The position numbers and the translations under genes were made by a program. This document shows, in pieces, positions 42,986-55,612 of a DNA stretch of 64,000 bases; the stretch's first letter is position 1, and the number at the start of each line of letters is the position of its first letter. The stretch comes from Bactericera cockerelli (lineage: Eukaryota; Arthropoda; Insecta; Hemiptera; Triozidae): the NCBI GenBank assembly GCA_024516035.1, contig CM044958.1, positions 44,054,303-44,118,302 on the forward strand, given 5' to 3'. The notes beneath the pieces were generated by a model. It had not been told where the DNA came from. It saw only the letters and a program-made list of their open reading frames with translations, and did no database searches.

Positions 42986-43476
42986 AAGTCTCACACATAT
43001 TTACAAAAATTTCCACAATTTTATTGAGATCATCAGCACGTTTTTCACCTTCTCTTTCGCTTGCTACTGCTTTCAATTCAGAGTAAGTATTGACTGTAAT
43101 CGTATTTTTTGTATCCTCAAATTATACCTTTAATCATGTTCTCAAGGAATGCGTTATGACGGATAACGTGTCCAATCAATCCAATTAGTGTTGATATTAT
43201 TTTCAGTATGTGAGAAAAGAGATTTCTCTTCTCTCCGATTTCTCTAATAACGATGATATCACTTTCAGCTTTCGAATAATGATGTCAATGTCATATTTTA
43301 TTGTGACTTCTGTCTGACGCATCAAATTATTCATTGCCAATACTTGTGATACCTTTATTATGATGTCTGACATCAATTAGCCACGTATGACTAAAAGGAT
43401 TTTTTTACGAAAAAATCATGAATTTTCATTACAAAGCGTGACATTGTATTTTGACTTTAACTTGTGACTGTAGTGA

Positions 43477-43538
43477 AGCCCCCTTATTAAACATATTAGA
43501 TCAAGTTTTAATTATCTAATATGTTTAATAAGGGGGCT
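43477..43538. repeat. Perfect 25 bp inverted repeat
   Basis: Arms 43477-43501 and 43514-43538 pair at all 25 positions (AGCCCCCTTATTAAAC...GTTTAATAAGGGGGCT) around the 12-base loop CAAGTTTTAATT. The left arm plus loop resembles 49399-49425 (ATTAAACATATTTGATCAAG), the end of a module F repeat. Confidence 0.9.
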
Positions 43539-43618
43539 ATACTATAGCCTCATTCCAGATACTCAGTCAATCATTAGGAATACAGGTTGTCTTAAATTAA
43601 TATGTGATATTTGCTTTT

Positions 43619-43785
43619 AAAAAAGATGTTTTTCAGCCACGAAGCAGCAGCTACTGTAGACACTTGCCCTTTCTGTAGTATGCCCCATTTTATGTGCGAA
43701 ATTTGACATATTAATATTTCCCATTTTGTTGCTGGGTCACACGAAGGCACCTGATCGCATCTTTTACAAAAACTGTAAAGAGGCG
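43619..43785 (-). repeat. SINE-C fragment
   Basis: On the minus strand: TTACAGTTTTTGTAAAAG, GTGCCTTCGTGTGACCCAGC, CAAGTGTCTACAGTAGCTGC, TTCGTGGCTGAAAAA. Confidence 0.65.
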
Positions 43786-43984
43786 GCATGAGAATACTCT
43801 TGATTGAGTACTCAAAAATTTTCAGCAAGTGCTGTGCGAAATGACAAATGAGAATGTTTGTAATGATGATGTAGTCATTACTGCTTTAAAGGAGAAACCT
43901 CGGTGCAGCACGTCGCTTGCGGCGAACTTTCAACACTTTTCCATAGCAATACGGTCCGACGTCGTTCCTATAATTAGTATGAAA

Positions 43985-44147
43985 CTCATTATTAGAAGAA
44001 CATGATTATATACAAACAAAGAATGGTGAAAATTAAAATACAAAATTGACAAAATTAATATAAACAGGAAAAAATAGACAAAATATATTGTACATATGTC
44101 GTAATTAAAGGGCGCAGTTATTGCCTATGGCAATCTCTTACACAAAA
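43985..44147 (-). repeat. Module F repeat
   Basis: Hairpin ATTGCCTATGGCAAT at 44120-44134, followed on the minus strand by GCGCCCTTTAATTACGACAT and an AT-rich tail. Confidence 0.6.
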
Positions 44148-45639
44148 CCCTTTGGGTGGAAGAGATCTTCACGAAGCCTATCCTATCTTCACCACGCCTC
44201 CACTGATAAGTTTCATTTACGTTCACCGCCACGTCTTTTCGGACTCTTCTCAATTCCTCCCCTCCTTCTTCTACTCACCCTCCTCTCCTACTTTCCCCTT
44301 CTCTTCTCTCCTCCACTGGAAATCTTTCCAGCTTGTTCCGCCGCCATTCATCTCGTCTTCTCCTCTTGTCCAAAAAAGAAATGTTTCCTTCAGAATATAG
44401 CAAACCCTTTTGAAATTTAATAACAACGATGATAATAAACACCCCGATTATTATTCTACTCATACCGTCTCGAGCATCTCCACTCCCCACCACCCCTCCG
44501 CCGCCACAAATAGTTACAATCCCCCCCCCTCCCCCCACGCTCGTCTCTTACATCTCTATTTTTCTTGACTAGCTGTCCTATTTCCCTCATTTTTCCTCCT
44601 CCTTTTCTTCCTACTCCTCCGCCTCACCAAGATCTTCAGTATCATCATATTCGTCTTCTTGTTTTATTCCTGCTATTTGTTACAAATATATACAATTATA
44701 CACGCTCGTTTTGTTTTTCTTGGCGTTTCAAAACTATATAAGATCATTGTTTCCACACTTTAATGTTTAAAAATGACTGAAAATGGATTAGTTGTTAGCA
44801 AATGAAAAATCGAATTTTTTTACTACTTTTCATAAAGAATAGGCAGTTAGTTTTCATTTTATTTCACTGTATCCAGAAGTTTTCAACAATTACAATTCAT
44901 TCATAACATTCATTCAATGTTTTTGCTTTTGTTTAGAGGTAGATATGTAGATGGGAAAGTAACGTAAACACCCTAAATTATGTAGCCAATGCTTCTGTGA
45001 ACTAGACTCTCTCGTCTACTTTGCAAAATTCTGTTCCTCACTAGAACAACCCCCCCCCCCCTCTCTCCCTTCTACCTAGACTCTGGGGAGCTTCCCGTTC
45101 ATTTAGGAACTTTTTAATTTGGACTAATTAGGTTTGCAGTGGTCCTCATTATTCAAAGGAAACAAGGTCTCAGGACGACGGGATGACTCGTGCATGTAAA
45201 TGAGGTGCCTCACTTTCCTCCCAACTCTCTGTCTTCTCTACCTCCTTGTCCTGAGCTCAAAGTCTTACCTTTCTCTTCACTACTCCTCCTTGCGTTATAC
45301 CACCAGTTTCCAGGTCTGCACTCCCCGTCCTCTAGTGCAATTTGAATTTTTGTCCGTGTTTGAATAAGGTATTCCCTATGCAACACTGTATTACAATGTT
45401 TAGTATAAGAACCTAGAGTTCCTTTGTACTCGGTGGCGATACTGATTTTTCCTAACAGGTTAAAAGCCATCTTAATGTCTCGGATTTGTAGTCATAATGA
45501 TATTAATTGATCCAAATTCTAGTCTTTTCTTTGCATCTTTAATTTTTAAAATTACATTTGCTTTTAAAAATTGATTCTTTCATTAGTATTTATTTCACCA
45601 ACGACATCATAAATCCTAACTATTTTATAATGGTTCCAC
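44148..45639. other. CT-rich then AT-rich DNA, no gene recognised
   Basis: Pyrimidine tracts at 44225-44345 and 44510-44640. An 86-codon minus frame at 45210-45470 has ordinary composition but no recognisable domain. Confidence 0.45.
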
Positions 45640-46010
45640 AGTGCACACCTCAATGAATTCGACTGAAACAAGGTGTTGTGAGCGGTGCTTTGGCAAGGGA
45701 TTAGCGGTGATTAGAAGAAATTGACAATCGATATTCCCCATTTTATAACACTGTTCAAAACATCGTTTGACCAGTGTTTGAATAACGCCCTAATCCCGGC
45801 GAAGCTTTGCCACTAGCTGCAGGGACAACTGATTCGTTGCCAGCGATAACAATTAGTATTGTGATTGCTATCAATGCTATTTATCTAATTGATATCCGCC
45901 GCTCCACCATGTCCAATTAAACAACCCCCGCCGCCTCCAGCACTCTGCCACGTTCCGTTTTATTTATTTTTCAAACTCTCGCGAGTATTCCAGACACACG
46001 TACCTAGCGG
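45640..46010. other. Candidate conserved non-coding element
   Basis: Base composition is more balanced than in the flanks. Homeodomain-type cores (CTAATTGA, CAATTAA, ACAATTAG) cluster at 45848-45930 beside GCCGCTCCACC, with no open frame. This is a pattern often seen in insect enhancers. No comparison is possible here. Confidence 0.25.
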
Positions 46011-47859
46011 ACCCCGCATCCATCTAGGATACGAAAATAATTAAAAATAGCTATGCACAAAATAAAAACCAAATTTGAATTTTTACACAAAAAAAAACGA
46101 ACATTAAAATTTCATCCAAAACATGAAGCAGAGGCAAGAGTGATGCAAAAAATGTAGGTTTTTGAAATTTGAACAAAAATTGAAATCGGGTACATAAATA
46201 GCCCCTGTGTAAATTCTCTGATTTGTAAACTATAGTGTAAAGTTACAAATCAACACATCAAATATTTAGATTGAACTCTAAGAATAAATTGCAATTCTGG
46301 AAATCAAAAGCTGTTGAAAAAGTAATTTTGTACTTATCTGGCTGCAGTTTCATCTTAATATTTGATTATGTCTTGACATGCACATCAGCCTGGAAGTATC
46401 AGTTTTTATGCTATCGACCAATTTTGCAGTCTGCATAATATTTTAAAAGATCTCCTTCTGAGAAAACAATGGAAAAGAATGCCCCCATACACTGGAATAA
46501 TATGTTCCCCAGATTATTATTTATTATTGATCCCTTCAAATTGTTTTCCCAACTTCTACTGTAAAAGAACAAAAGAGAACGTTCGAACTTTTTTTTCCAC
46601 CGAACTTTTTATCTGGGTACGAGAACTTTTTCGAAAGTTTGGGAGTAAGAGGGGGCGATGAAAGTTTTCGAAGTAAAATTATCATAACTCGATCTTGTCA
46701 GATAGGTGTCGTTTGTGGTGATAAATATATGAACTCGTGTTGTCACTTGCAACTTTTGACTGCACCGAGTTAAAGTTTAACCACACAATCAATGCTTAGA
46801 TGCTCTGGAGGAGTAATCGCTCCACATGTCGAATTGGATAAGATTACTTTTGAATAACTAAATTTTTAATTGAACCTGGGTATATGTCATGAAAAAAAAA
46901 GAACCAGTAAGAAAGTGAGATACAATATTTTGGGGGAAAATAAGGCTAAAAAAGATGGAGGCATTCAATAAGCGGAACGCCTCATTGAATTTGTTAGTCA
47001 AGGAAAGTAACGCCGACTCAATATAATAAAAATTGAAGAGCTAATAAGAAGAAAAAGGTACATGCTTTCAATAATCTTAGACAATCATAACGTGCCTCAA
47101 ATTGATTGTTTATTTGAAGCATGCCCATAACATGAGTTATTGGTTTTAGCATAGCAATCTTAAAAAAAAATCGAACACTTTAGTAATCCAAAACATTGAC
47201 AGACATTAATCCAAAACATTTCTATTTTTGTTTTCGTAATCTGAAACAGAAATTCAATCTTTTGTTTATCGTGTGTTGAAGCTTAGGGCCCTTTTCGAGC
47301 TTTGCAGGTATTGCAGCATCATTAGGATTTACCTATAGCTCAGAAAATGTGGTAGCTTTAGTATCAATACCCAAATAGAACAAGATTTAAAGATGTTTGT
47401 TCTTATTGGTCAAAATACATACATTTAAATGTTAAAGAAAGTTTCAAAAGTATCGGCCGTCAAAGGAGTGAATACTAAGATAAAATCAGTGAAAATTCAA
47501 TGAGACATTCTATAAAAAATCTCGTGACTACTTAACCTGAGGTAAATCTGAAATGCTTTTTAAATTTATCATTCTTTTTATGAAAGTTGACGTTTTAAAA
47601 TAGGTATTAAAAAAATAGAAAAGTTTTGAAAGGGATAAAAACATTGCGAAATGTTTCCTGCATCATAGACTGGGTTTGGAGTCTGGCCTGGTCTATAACG
47701 AAATCATAAATATTGTAATTACCTGGAGTACGTTGATGGAGCATCATGCAGAGAGGTAGTACTTGGGTGGAATGTTTACAGGGTGTTGTGTGACCCACAT
47801 ACATCAGAAACTCTATCTATTCCTCGTGTAAGTACTTCCAACTCGTCTTCTTGATATAA
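46011..47859. other. No gene recognised
   Basis: AT-rich, no repeat family recognised. Confidence 0.45.
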
Positions 47860-48310
47860 CTGATCCCCGCTGCATTTCTCTCCAGAATAAGATATCTTGT
47901 TTTATTACCCTGCCAGCGAGGATTTTCCAAAATTCCATGCTTGTCAATGGCTGCGATATTCTTTTATTAGCCCTGAGAGCGTTTTCAGGAGAAAATATAG
48001 AACATGATTGTCGAGTGTCATGGCTTACATTGTTTCTTCTTCCTTTTTTGAATGATTTTGTACCATTTCCTGTATGAAGCATCTCGGGTTTGTAATGCTT
48101 GGGGACAGGATCTGTCGACATTCTTTATTTCCTGTCAAGCAAATTTTCAGAATCACGACTTGTGTTCCTACGGAATACATCTCAAGTATTCCGTAGAGGT
48201 GAGAAGAACTCTGCAGAATCAGGAGTTGCATCTCTACGGAATATACGAGTATCTCAAGCAGAGAGAATTTCTACAAGTTTAAGACTTGTGCCTCTACGGA
48301 AATATCTGAA
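47860..48310. repeat. Degenerate repeat with CTACGGAATA units
   Basis: CTCTACGGAATA or its complement appears four to five times between 48165 and 48305, including the inverted pair CTACGGAATAC/GTATTCCGTAG around 48169-48198. Frames overlap on both strands, so none is convincing. Confidence 0.55.
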
Positions 48311-49389
48311 TTATTTAGTGGAATTAGGAGAATTGAGAAAATGAGTAAACTTTGGCGACGACACATGGAATCTGATTATTGTCTTCTTGGAAGCTCAAGT
48401 TCAAATGATAAAAATAGAAAAAAAACTAAACTCCTGCTTCTACAAACATACATGTATAAATTTGTGTACATCAGAGATATTACGTAGAAAAATATACCTG
48501 CTAAAACTCTTTGTGCTATTTGCTCAGCAATTTGAAATAAAATAAACACAACTTTTTCCCTTTTTCTTTTATATCAGTGATAGCGACGATAAACAAACAG
48601 GAGGGAGATGTGGAATTTCAGGTACAGAGCGCTGTTTCAAAGAGGGGAGGAGGGGGGGACGTGTATTGTATTGGTTTTGGACGCGAGACAAGAGGACATC
48701 GGTTGCTACACTGGAGAATGGGAATTGGGAACACGGGTACTGAAATAATTTCAATTGATGTGTACCTTAAAATTGATTTAGAATTTTTATGGTGTACCTA
48801 CACGTGATTTCCATAAAAAGACCCTCAGTGACTGATCTTTGAGTAGCAGAATGTTGCAGTGATGATTCAGTGATACTTACTTTAAACTGACGTTAATTGT
48901 AGCGATGCTCGATTTGTTTCATAAATTTTTACCATATCGTCTTTTTGCTCTATACTTAATTCCTAATTTTCATCATTGCTTATTTGGTCATTTTCAGTTA
49001 TACCGTTAATTAACTTATTATCAATAAAGATTATTGAAGAAACCAACAAAGTCGATTAGATAGAACTCTCATTGTGTGTGCACTGTGCAATAACTGTACA
49101 GTTGGAAACCATGGCCATTTGAAATTATGACAAGAAGAATTAAATTAGATTGTGTAGCATTTTCTTGTCGCTTTTAAAACTGTATTAAGTTAGAACTATT
49201 GATTATTTCTACTCTAGAAGTGTAGCATTGCGGTAGGCGAAGCCATTGTTAATAGTTTTTTTCGGTGATCAGGCTACACTTTCCACATCACATACCTAGC
49301 TTGCTAATAGATGAAACTTTAATGGTTGTACTTTCAAGATATAAAAATGTTCTTCAGTCTGCTATGATCTGTGGTGATAAATTATAACA
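48311..49389. other. No gene recognised
   Basis: AT-rich DNA with short frames only. Confidence 0.45.
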
Positions 49390-49520
49390 TAAAATGTATT
49401 AAACATATTTGATCAAGTTTTATTTACAAATAACAGCGAATATATACATACATAAGAATTAAAATTAACAATAACAAAACTTGATCAAGGGCGGTGCTAA
49501 TGCCAACGGCATTCTCTTCC
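49390..49520 (-). repeat. Module F repeat, AATGCC subfamily
   Basis: Hairpin AATGCCAACGGCATT (sequence as read on plus) at 49499-49513, the palindrome CTTGATCAAG beside it, and an AT-rich tail to the left. Confidence 0.6.
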
Positions 49521-52500
49521 ATGTTTTGATTTCATTACATTACATTTTCCATCAAAATGTAATGTTTTGATTACTGCTTATGCCGAATCTACAAAATGCT
49601 TTATTTTCTTCTTACGTCTACAAAGAATTATTATCATTCCCAAAGTTTAGTACCTACAACCCAAATCCAAGGACAGTACGAAAGATTCTTTTCGCTGCTT
49701 GTAATGGAAAAATAATGGGCAACTAAAGACATGCAGACTTTTCCTCCAGATAATATCCTGTACATAAAAGAATCGATATCCCCTACCTTTTTCTCTCTCA
49801 CACGTACTATCTCTCTGTCAATGTCTCTTCCCTCTCTACCTCATCGACTTAATAAAAAATCGCACCATCTTGTCGAGTTTCAAGTGGTACATGTATGTAG
49901 GGTAAGGCTTGGGTTAGGAATGTAAAGTCAAGAGGCTATTCAACCTGGCCTATAACTTCATGAGAGTAGGTGAAAGCTTTTTATGGTCCTTCACGTTTCG
50001 ATGGTCCTGAACGGTTCGTCTGAAGTGCGCCACCCTCCACCGCGCCACAGAATTCAATGAGGCGTTCCATAATGACATTCTTTTAACAAGATTTGATCCA
50101 TTTAAGAAACACATTGAAAAAAATTCACGAAATCTCGAAGTCGGATCTCAATATTTTTCTGGGTTTATTTCTTTATCTCAATTATATCTCCAAAATTCCC
50201 GAAATCGATATAGGATCTCAAACTTTTATAGTTGTTATTATTTTTTCTCAATTGTTTTTCAATAGCTTTCATTGCTATTATATACTATCAAATCTGTGTA
50301 ACAAAAATTCATTGGATGTATGCCAAAGCTATTTTTCAATCACGGTAGATAAATAAATGAAAATGCATATTCAATTTGATTGAGTCTCAACTAACAAGTT
50401 CCCAGAAGTTTTAAAAAGGTTTTGGTGAATTACAAATGCGTTCCTAGATTTCTATTCAAGACATTTACATGATTTACACAAATATTATTTGCGGATCTAT
50501 TAATGTTTTGGACATTACCATTCATTAATGATGTTAAATCTCTGTCGAAACATTGAATAAAAAATTCAATAAAAAAAGGTTGATTCAATAAAAAATGAGC
50601 GTCTAGAAACTTAGGTTTTAAAAGAAAGCACTTCTATTATGCCTGAATAACTTACACAAATTTTAAATTTAAAAAGATATGAATAGTTTTTAATTTCAGT
50701 CCTTACAGTCATGTTTAGCATATTGAACTCTTTACAATTTTATTTGACTAGATTTTGCATTGATTGAGGTCTATAGAACGGAGTTTTACAGGTTTCTACA
50801 AAACAAAAGTCAATTGTTTTGATATGATACATACATAGTATATCTCCAAATGTACTTATTTGTACTCCACATCTATGCTTCCAAGATAATTTTTGAACAA
50901 GCAAAAGTTATAACCAAAAGATATACTTAGTACCTATAAATCTAATAATGAGTTCATCATTTTCATTAGTCAATCGTATTATTTCTTTGTTTAATTTCCA
51001 CCAACTTCAATACCATCAACTTAACACATGTTGAGTCAGGTACAAAAAATGGCACTGTTTGGATCAATACATTGAGTTATTCAGTATACCTTCAGTCAAT
51101 AGAATACATTTTGTGAATGGGCTCTCCTCTATTTTTTATATACGAAATGACGTCAGCTTTACATTGTACTTATATGTATATAAACCCATATATAAACTTA
51201 TACACTTAATATATTTCTCCATAGTTACACTTTACACTCGGAAAAGGTTGACGTGTCCATTTCCTGCCAGGAAATGGGATTGTTCTGTGAAATTGCCTTG
51301 CGGGAAACGATAAATGAAAAGTCTCTTCACTTGAACAATCGGGAGAGGCTTGAAGGAATTTGAGTGTTTTCTCGAGATGTTGAAATTTCTTTACTTATAA
51401 GTATATGCGTGGAATTGGTTAGTTTGACTGGCGAAGGTTAGAGATTTCTTGTTGTTGTGCTTTGAAAGATGTTGATCTCGCCATTTAGCTTGTTTTAATT
51501 TTCATTTAAAATGTACCGAAAATCTTCTATATATCTGCCAGAGTCATATCAACAGTATTACTAATATGCCACTTTTAATTCATCTGAGACTGACTGTATC
51601 GCAGATTAATAATATTCATAAATCTAATGTGAAGAATGTGGTAATTTTGAGAAGAATTGGAAAGAACTCGTTTGTACTACCTCAGATTAAAAGAAGAAAT
51701 ATGGCTTATGCAGGTCATGTTATGAAATGTTGAACCGTTTTAAGGTTGTTTGTTGAACATATTAGAATTAAAGATTGATGAAAACCGTGAAAGAGTTTAA
51801 CAGAGAAGGAAATAGTCTGATGATATCAAAGAGTGGATGAACATTAGAAAATATGGAAAATGCAAGAGGTTGAGGGAGCAGAGAGAATAATAGAAATATG
51901 CTATAATGAATCTACTTTGCCTTTGGCTACGAAGCTGCCAACTATAAATAAATGAATCTGAATTAGGATGATAGTTTTCACACGATAGTTTTCACACCAA
52001 GATCCAAAATTGTCCTGCTTGACTTTTATACCAAGAAGAAGAATTTCCCAAAACGCCTGCGACATATTATTAAGATATTCTCTTTTCTATGGACTTCTTA
52101 CGACTTCATTGTTTGCCTCTTCATCCCTCCGTCCATTATCTCTCTAATCTCTATTGACTCTCTTCCACCTCATCTATCTCCCGTGCCCTTTTGTCGTAAA
52201 ATCCTCGCCCGAGTCTCTTATTTATCCACTGTTCACGATGTGGTAAATATTAGCAAAGTTTTCCAACTTTATAATACATGTGTTAAATAAGATTATTAAA
52301 CTCCGTTAGGAGCTTTCATTAGAAGGAGCACTTTGGGATAGCACGCTTTTTTCTCTGAAAGTTGAGATTCTGGTTGAAGAGAGTGGAATGTGCTGTTTTA
52401 CCTCTGACGTCTCAAAATTTGGGATCGTAAAACGATTTAGGAAGATGTGTGTGGATGACGATACATCAATATAATTGAATAAAAAAACGGCAAAAAGTGA

Positions 52501-52804
52501 GTCTACAGAGCGGCAAAACTTTTTTATTATTCACCCTAGATGGGAGTTGTGACATATCAAATTCAATGATTTTGAGGAGCTGATTACGAATTTGACATTG
52601 ATTTTTAACTAAATGTTACCGTTGAGTCACCAGTGGTGGAATTTGATTTATTTTCGGGTGATAAAGAAAGTCGTGTGGTGTCACATCAGATTTTTTTCAA
52701 ACCTTTCTTAGAGCGGACCCAACTCATACATTTTTTTTTTTTTTTTCGCACCGAACTCGTACATAGCCAAAAAAAATTCTACTCATAATGGATAATGTCG
52801 TCTA
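49521..52804. other. 3.3 kb without a recognised gene or repeat
   Basis: AT-rich. A 9 bp inverted repeat (CCATTTCCT/AGGAAATGG) lies at 51257-51277. Frames at 50093-50356 and 51059-51313 (+) have no known domain. Confidence 0.5.
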
Positions 52805-52909
52805 TCTTAATATATAAATGTCAAAGTCACTGACTGACTGACCACTCACTGACTGATCATCGCTCTACAGCCCAAACCGTAAGTCCCAAAGCGGGCGACA
52901 GCCCGCTTG
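52805..52909 (+). mobile_element. Short Helitron-like element, 105 bp
   Basis: Starts TCTTAATATATAAATGTCA after an A (52804) and ends with stem GCGGGC/GCCCGC plus CTTG before a T (52910). Both ends match the 221 bp copy at 3660-3880 (minus), but the middle 115 bp or so is missing after GTAAGTCC. Confidence 0.65.
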
Positions 52910-54175
52910 TCTTACATATCCGAAAGATCTATCTTACATCAAACCACAAATCCTTTATACTAAAATCTTATGTAAGGGCTACTAAATCTACTAACGAGTA
53001 TTCTCACTTCATATTACTTTATAAAATAACTTCAGCATTATTGGAAGACACATTCATTCTAAGTATAGGTACATGTGTGATCACCAGCCATACAACCACA
53101 TTTCAGATTTTAATACTTACAAAGTTCCAATAAAAGTTTTAATTAATTTAGAATTAATAGAATTTCAAAATATGATTCATATTAAAGTCTTCAAATCCCT
53201 TCCATTATGGTTGAACTGGAGTATTTTTAATTGATGAAGTAATAAAAATAATTATACTGCTGGGTGTGAGCGGTAATATTTATTAACATACATGTTCATA
53301 AGTATGTACTTATATACAAGTATGTATGTATGTATAGTAAAGGTATAAATTCCAAAACTTTCCGGAATTACAAGCCACGACTCTTTTTCTCAACACCCAC
53401 GACTATTGACAGAATGAACGTTTGCAGGAGTGAGGAAGAAGGCCACCATTTCCCCAAGTGAAGTCAAGTGGAGGGAGTATTATGAGTTTGAATTAAGCCG
53501 TTTCTAATCCTCCCAGCTTCGCGGAGTGTGGGGGAGTATCAACCCTCTCCTGGTACGGGGGTCTAGCTTTCTCATCGAGAGAGGGCGGTTTTGATTAGTG
53601 CTTTGTTGATGTTGTTACGACCAGTTTGCTGGTCATAACAACTCCAGCCAACTTAAAAGGAAAAGTTAGCTCGTTTTGAATCACATTTTTTTTTTTTTTT
53701 TTAAGTAGGTAGGATATAATTATACATTTATACTAACTTTGATGATATATTTTTATTTTATTTTTTTTTAGATCTAAAATTTATTTTATAATAATTGTTT
53801 TGTAAACATACAACTTGTATAATTATAATAAATATTCATATTCATATTTCTATGTGCAATCATCCACCGTGAGAACTTGGTCTATTTTTTTAAAACCATT
53901 AAGCCCCTTGGGAAACTGCAAGCTAGCCTGGCTTGTTAAGTTTGTCTAGTCCGTTCTCTGTTTATAGTCCTTTAGCGACACTTGTTTCTCACTAGCAAGA
54001 CCCTAGTTTAAATAATAAAAAATCATTCTTCTACTCGTCCCATTCCTGCACCATCTTCACACCCAATCCCTCTGATCCTCCATCTCACTTCACTCACTCA
54101 CATTGATACGGTCGTCAGTATCGAAATTATTTGTATTTTTACTAGTCTTCTCACTGTTCAACGTGAGATGCATCA
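52910..54175. other. No gene recognised
   Basis: 53440-53600 has balanced composition. An inverted repeat GTTGTTACGACCAG / CTGGTCATAACAAC (one mismatch, 4-base loop) lies at 53611-53642. T runs follow. Confidence 0.45.
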
Positions 54176-54316
54176 AGGAGATGCCTTTTCCCAATCCTAC
54201 TTGTGGTCGGCATTGTACAACCTCATGATAGAGGTTGCTTGGTTGTGGCACATGTTTTTACGGCTGGATGCCCTTCCTAACGGCAAAGATTCTATTTGAT
54301 TTAACGTCCTAATTAG
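54176..54316 (-). repeat. Third module of the tRNA-headed SINE
   Basis: On the minus strand: AGGACGTTAAATCAAATAG, CGTTAGGAAGGGCATCCAGCC, ACCTCTATCATGAGGTTG. The same order is at 1958-2060. Confidence 0.75.
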
Positions 54317-54617
54317 GACTATGCACTTCACCATCAACCTTTTTGAATTTGTATCCGAAACAGATAAAAGCCCATTAATAAGTGAATTCAAATTCCGGCA
54401 GATGCTTTATTCCTATGTGTTCAGAGACAGATGCGTTAATTTCCACTGGTGGTTTTCCGCGGAATTCGACCGCATAATAACGTGCAAGTGTCACTAATAG
54501 GTGGTCAAATGCATAGGTACGGTCACAGGTGATGCAAATTGCATGAGCACTATATTTGGCATAGCTCTTCACTTCAAACTTTGTTATTGTTCGAATATCA
54601 TATTACGTTAAGTTTGG

Positions 54618-54800
54618 TTTCCTCAATTATTGCCTATGGGTTCTTGCCATTCGCAATAACCCCGCCCTTTAGTTAGGACATTTGTATAATTTTTTATTAA
54701 TAAGAAGAAGATTGTTTATTTTAATGTCAATTTTGTATTTTAATTTTTATTTGTTTGTACATACATATTATGTCCTGTTAATAAGGAATGTAATAATAAT
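54618..54800 (+). repeat. Module F repeat, diverged
   Basis: ATTGCCTATGGGTTCTTGCCA...CGCAATAAC, CCGCCCTTTAGTTAGGACAT, an AT-rich stretch, GTTAATAAGGAATGTAATAATAAT. The hairpin loop is enlarged relative to other copies. Confidence 0.55.
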
Positions 54801-55290
54801 GTAAGTTCTTCTTCTTCTTCTTTTACCTTTTCCCAAACCTACTTGGTCCATACCTTGTCAACATTTGTTCCATAAATCCTTTCCTTCCTTATCTTTCTAT
54901 TTAGCGCGTCCTCTTTTCTACAGTTTTTCTCTCTTAGGTCTTCTTCAACTCTATCTCTTCATCTCATCTTTTTCTCCCTCTCTTTTTTACCGCCCATTTC
55001 AAAATCTTGTCTTACTCACAAGTTAAGGGTTTGGCTGTGGGGTAGACAAACACCAGTAAAATCATACATTTTTTGGAACCAGACAGCAGCTTTCTAAATT
55101 TAAAGTAACACAAAACTAGAATCATCAGCACATCTATCATGAGGATCATTGCACAAGACAGGCAGGAGGAATCAAGACGCCCCGGAGAGAGTAAATAAGC
55201 AACTGAGTGAGCGAAATATGTAGATGTAATGAATAGAAAAGCTGTTTTCTGGAGGTCATGGGCCATCGCGGCCGGCTAGTACCGATAGAA
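54801..55290. other. No gene recognised
   Basis: CT-rich to about 55010. The 84-codon minus frame at 55012-55266 has a hydrophobic N-terminal third but no splice or homology support. Confidence 0.4.
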
Positions 55291-55358
55291 AATACAGTAC
55301 AGTCTTACTCACATAGTTTTCATACAATACAGTACAGTCTTACTCACATAGTTTTCAC
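55291..55358. repeat. 35 bp tandem duplication
   Basis: AATACAGTACAGTCTTACTC and the following ACATAGTTTTCA occur twice, 35 bp apart, without a mismatch in that core. Confidence 0.9.
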
Positions 55359-55568
55359 AAAGGTGTAACTATTACCCTAAAGTATAGAAGTGCTTTAATG
55401 GCCAGCTCTAGATCCGGCCGATGGGTCCCTGCTCCCATGTGCGAAATTGCCGTCCACTGTTTCCAGGTATAATATTCATGTGCATCTTGTACAACTTCTC
55501 ACCATCTGTTTATACTGACTAAATACACAGAGAAGTTACCTTGGCAGTCGCATCTCGACCCAGCCATA

Positions 55569-55612
55569 AGTGCTTTATTTAGGCTGTCGGCTCGAAACAT
55601 GAAGTTCCATTA
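55569..55612 (-). repeat. 3' end of the second LINE family, 44 bp
   Basis: Reverse complement matches the LINE end at about 16820-16863 at 40 of 44 positions (TTTCGAGCCGACAGCC, TAAATAAAGCACT). Extreme 5' truncation would explain so short a copy. Confidence 0.65.

Noticed and set aside
48025..48344. Four overlapping frames on both strands
   Set aside because: They reflect a degenerate repeat with CTACGGAATA units and none has a recognisable domain.
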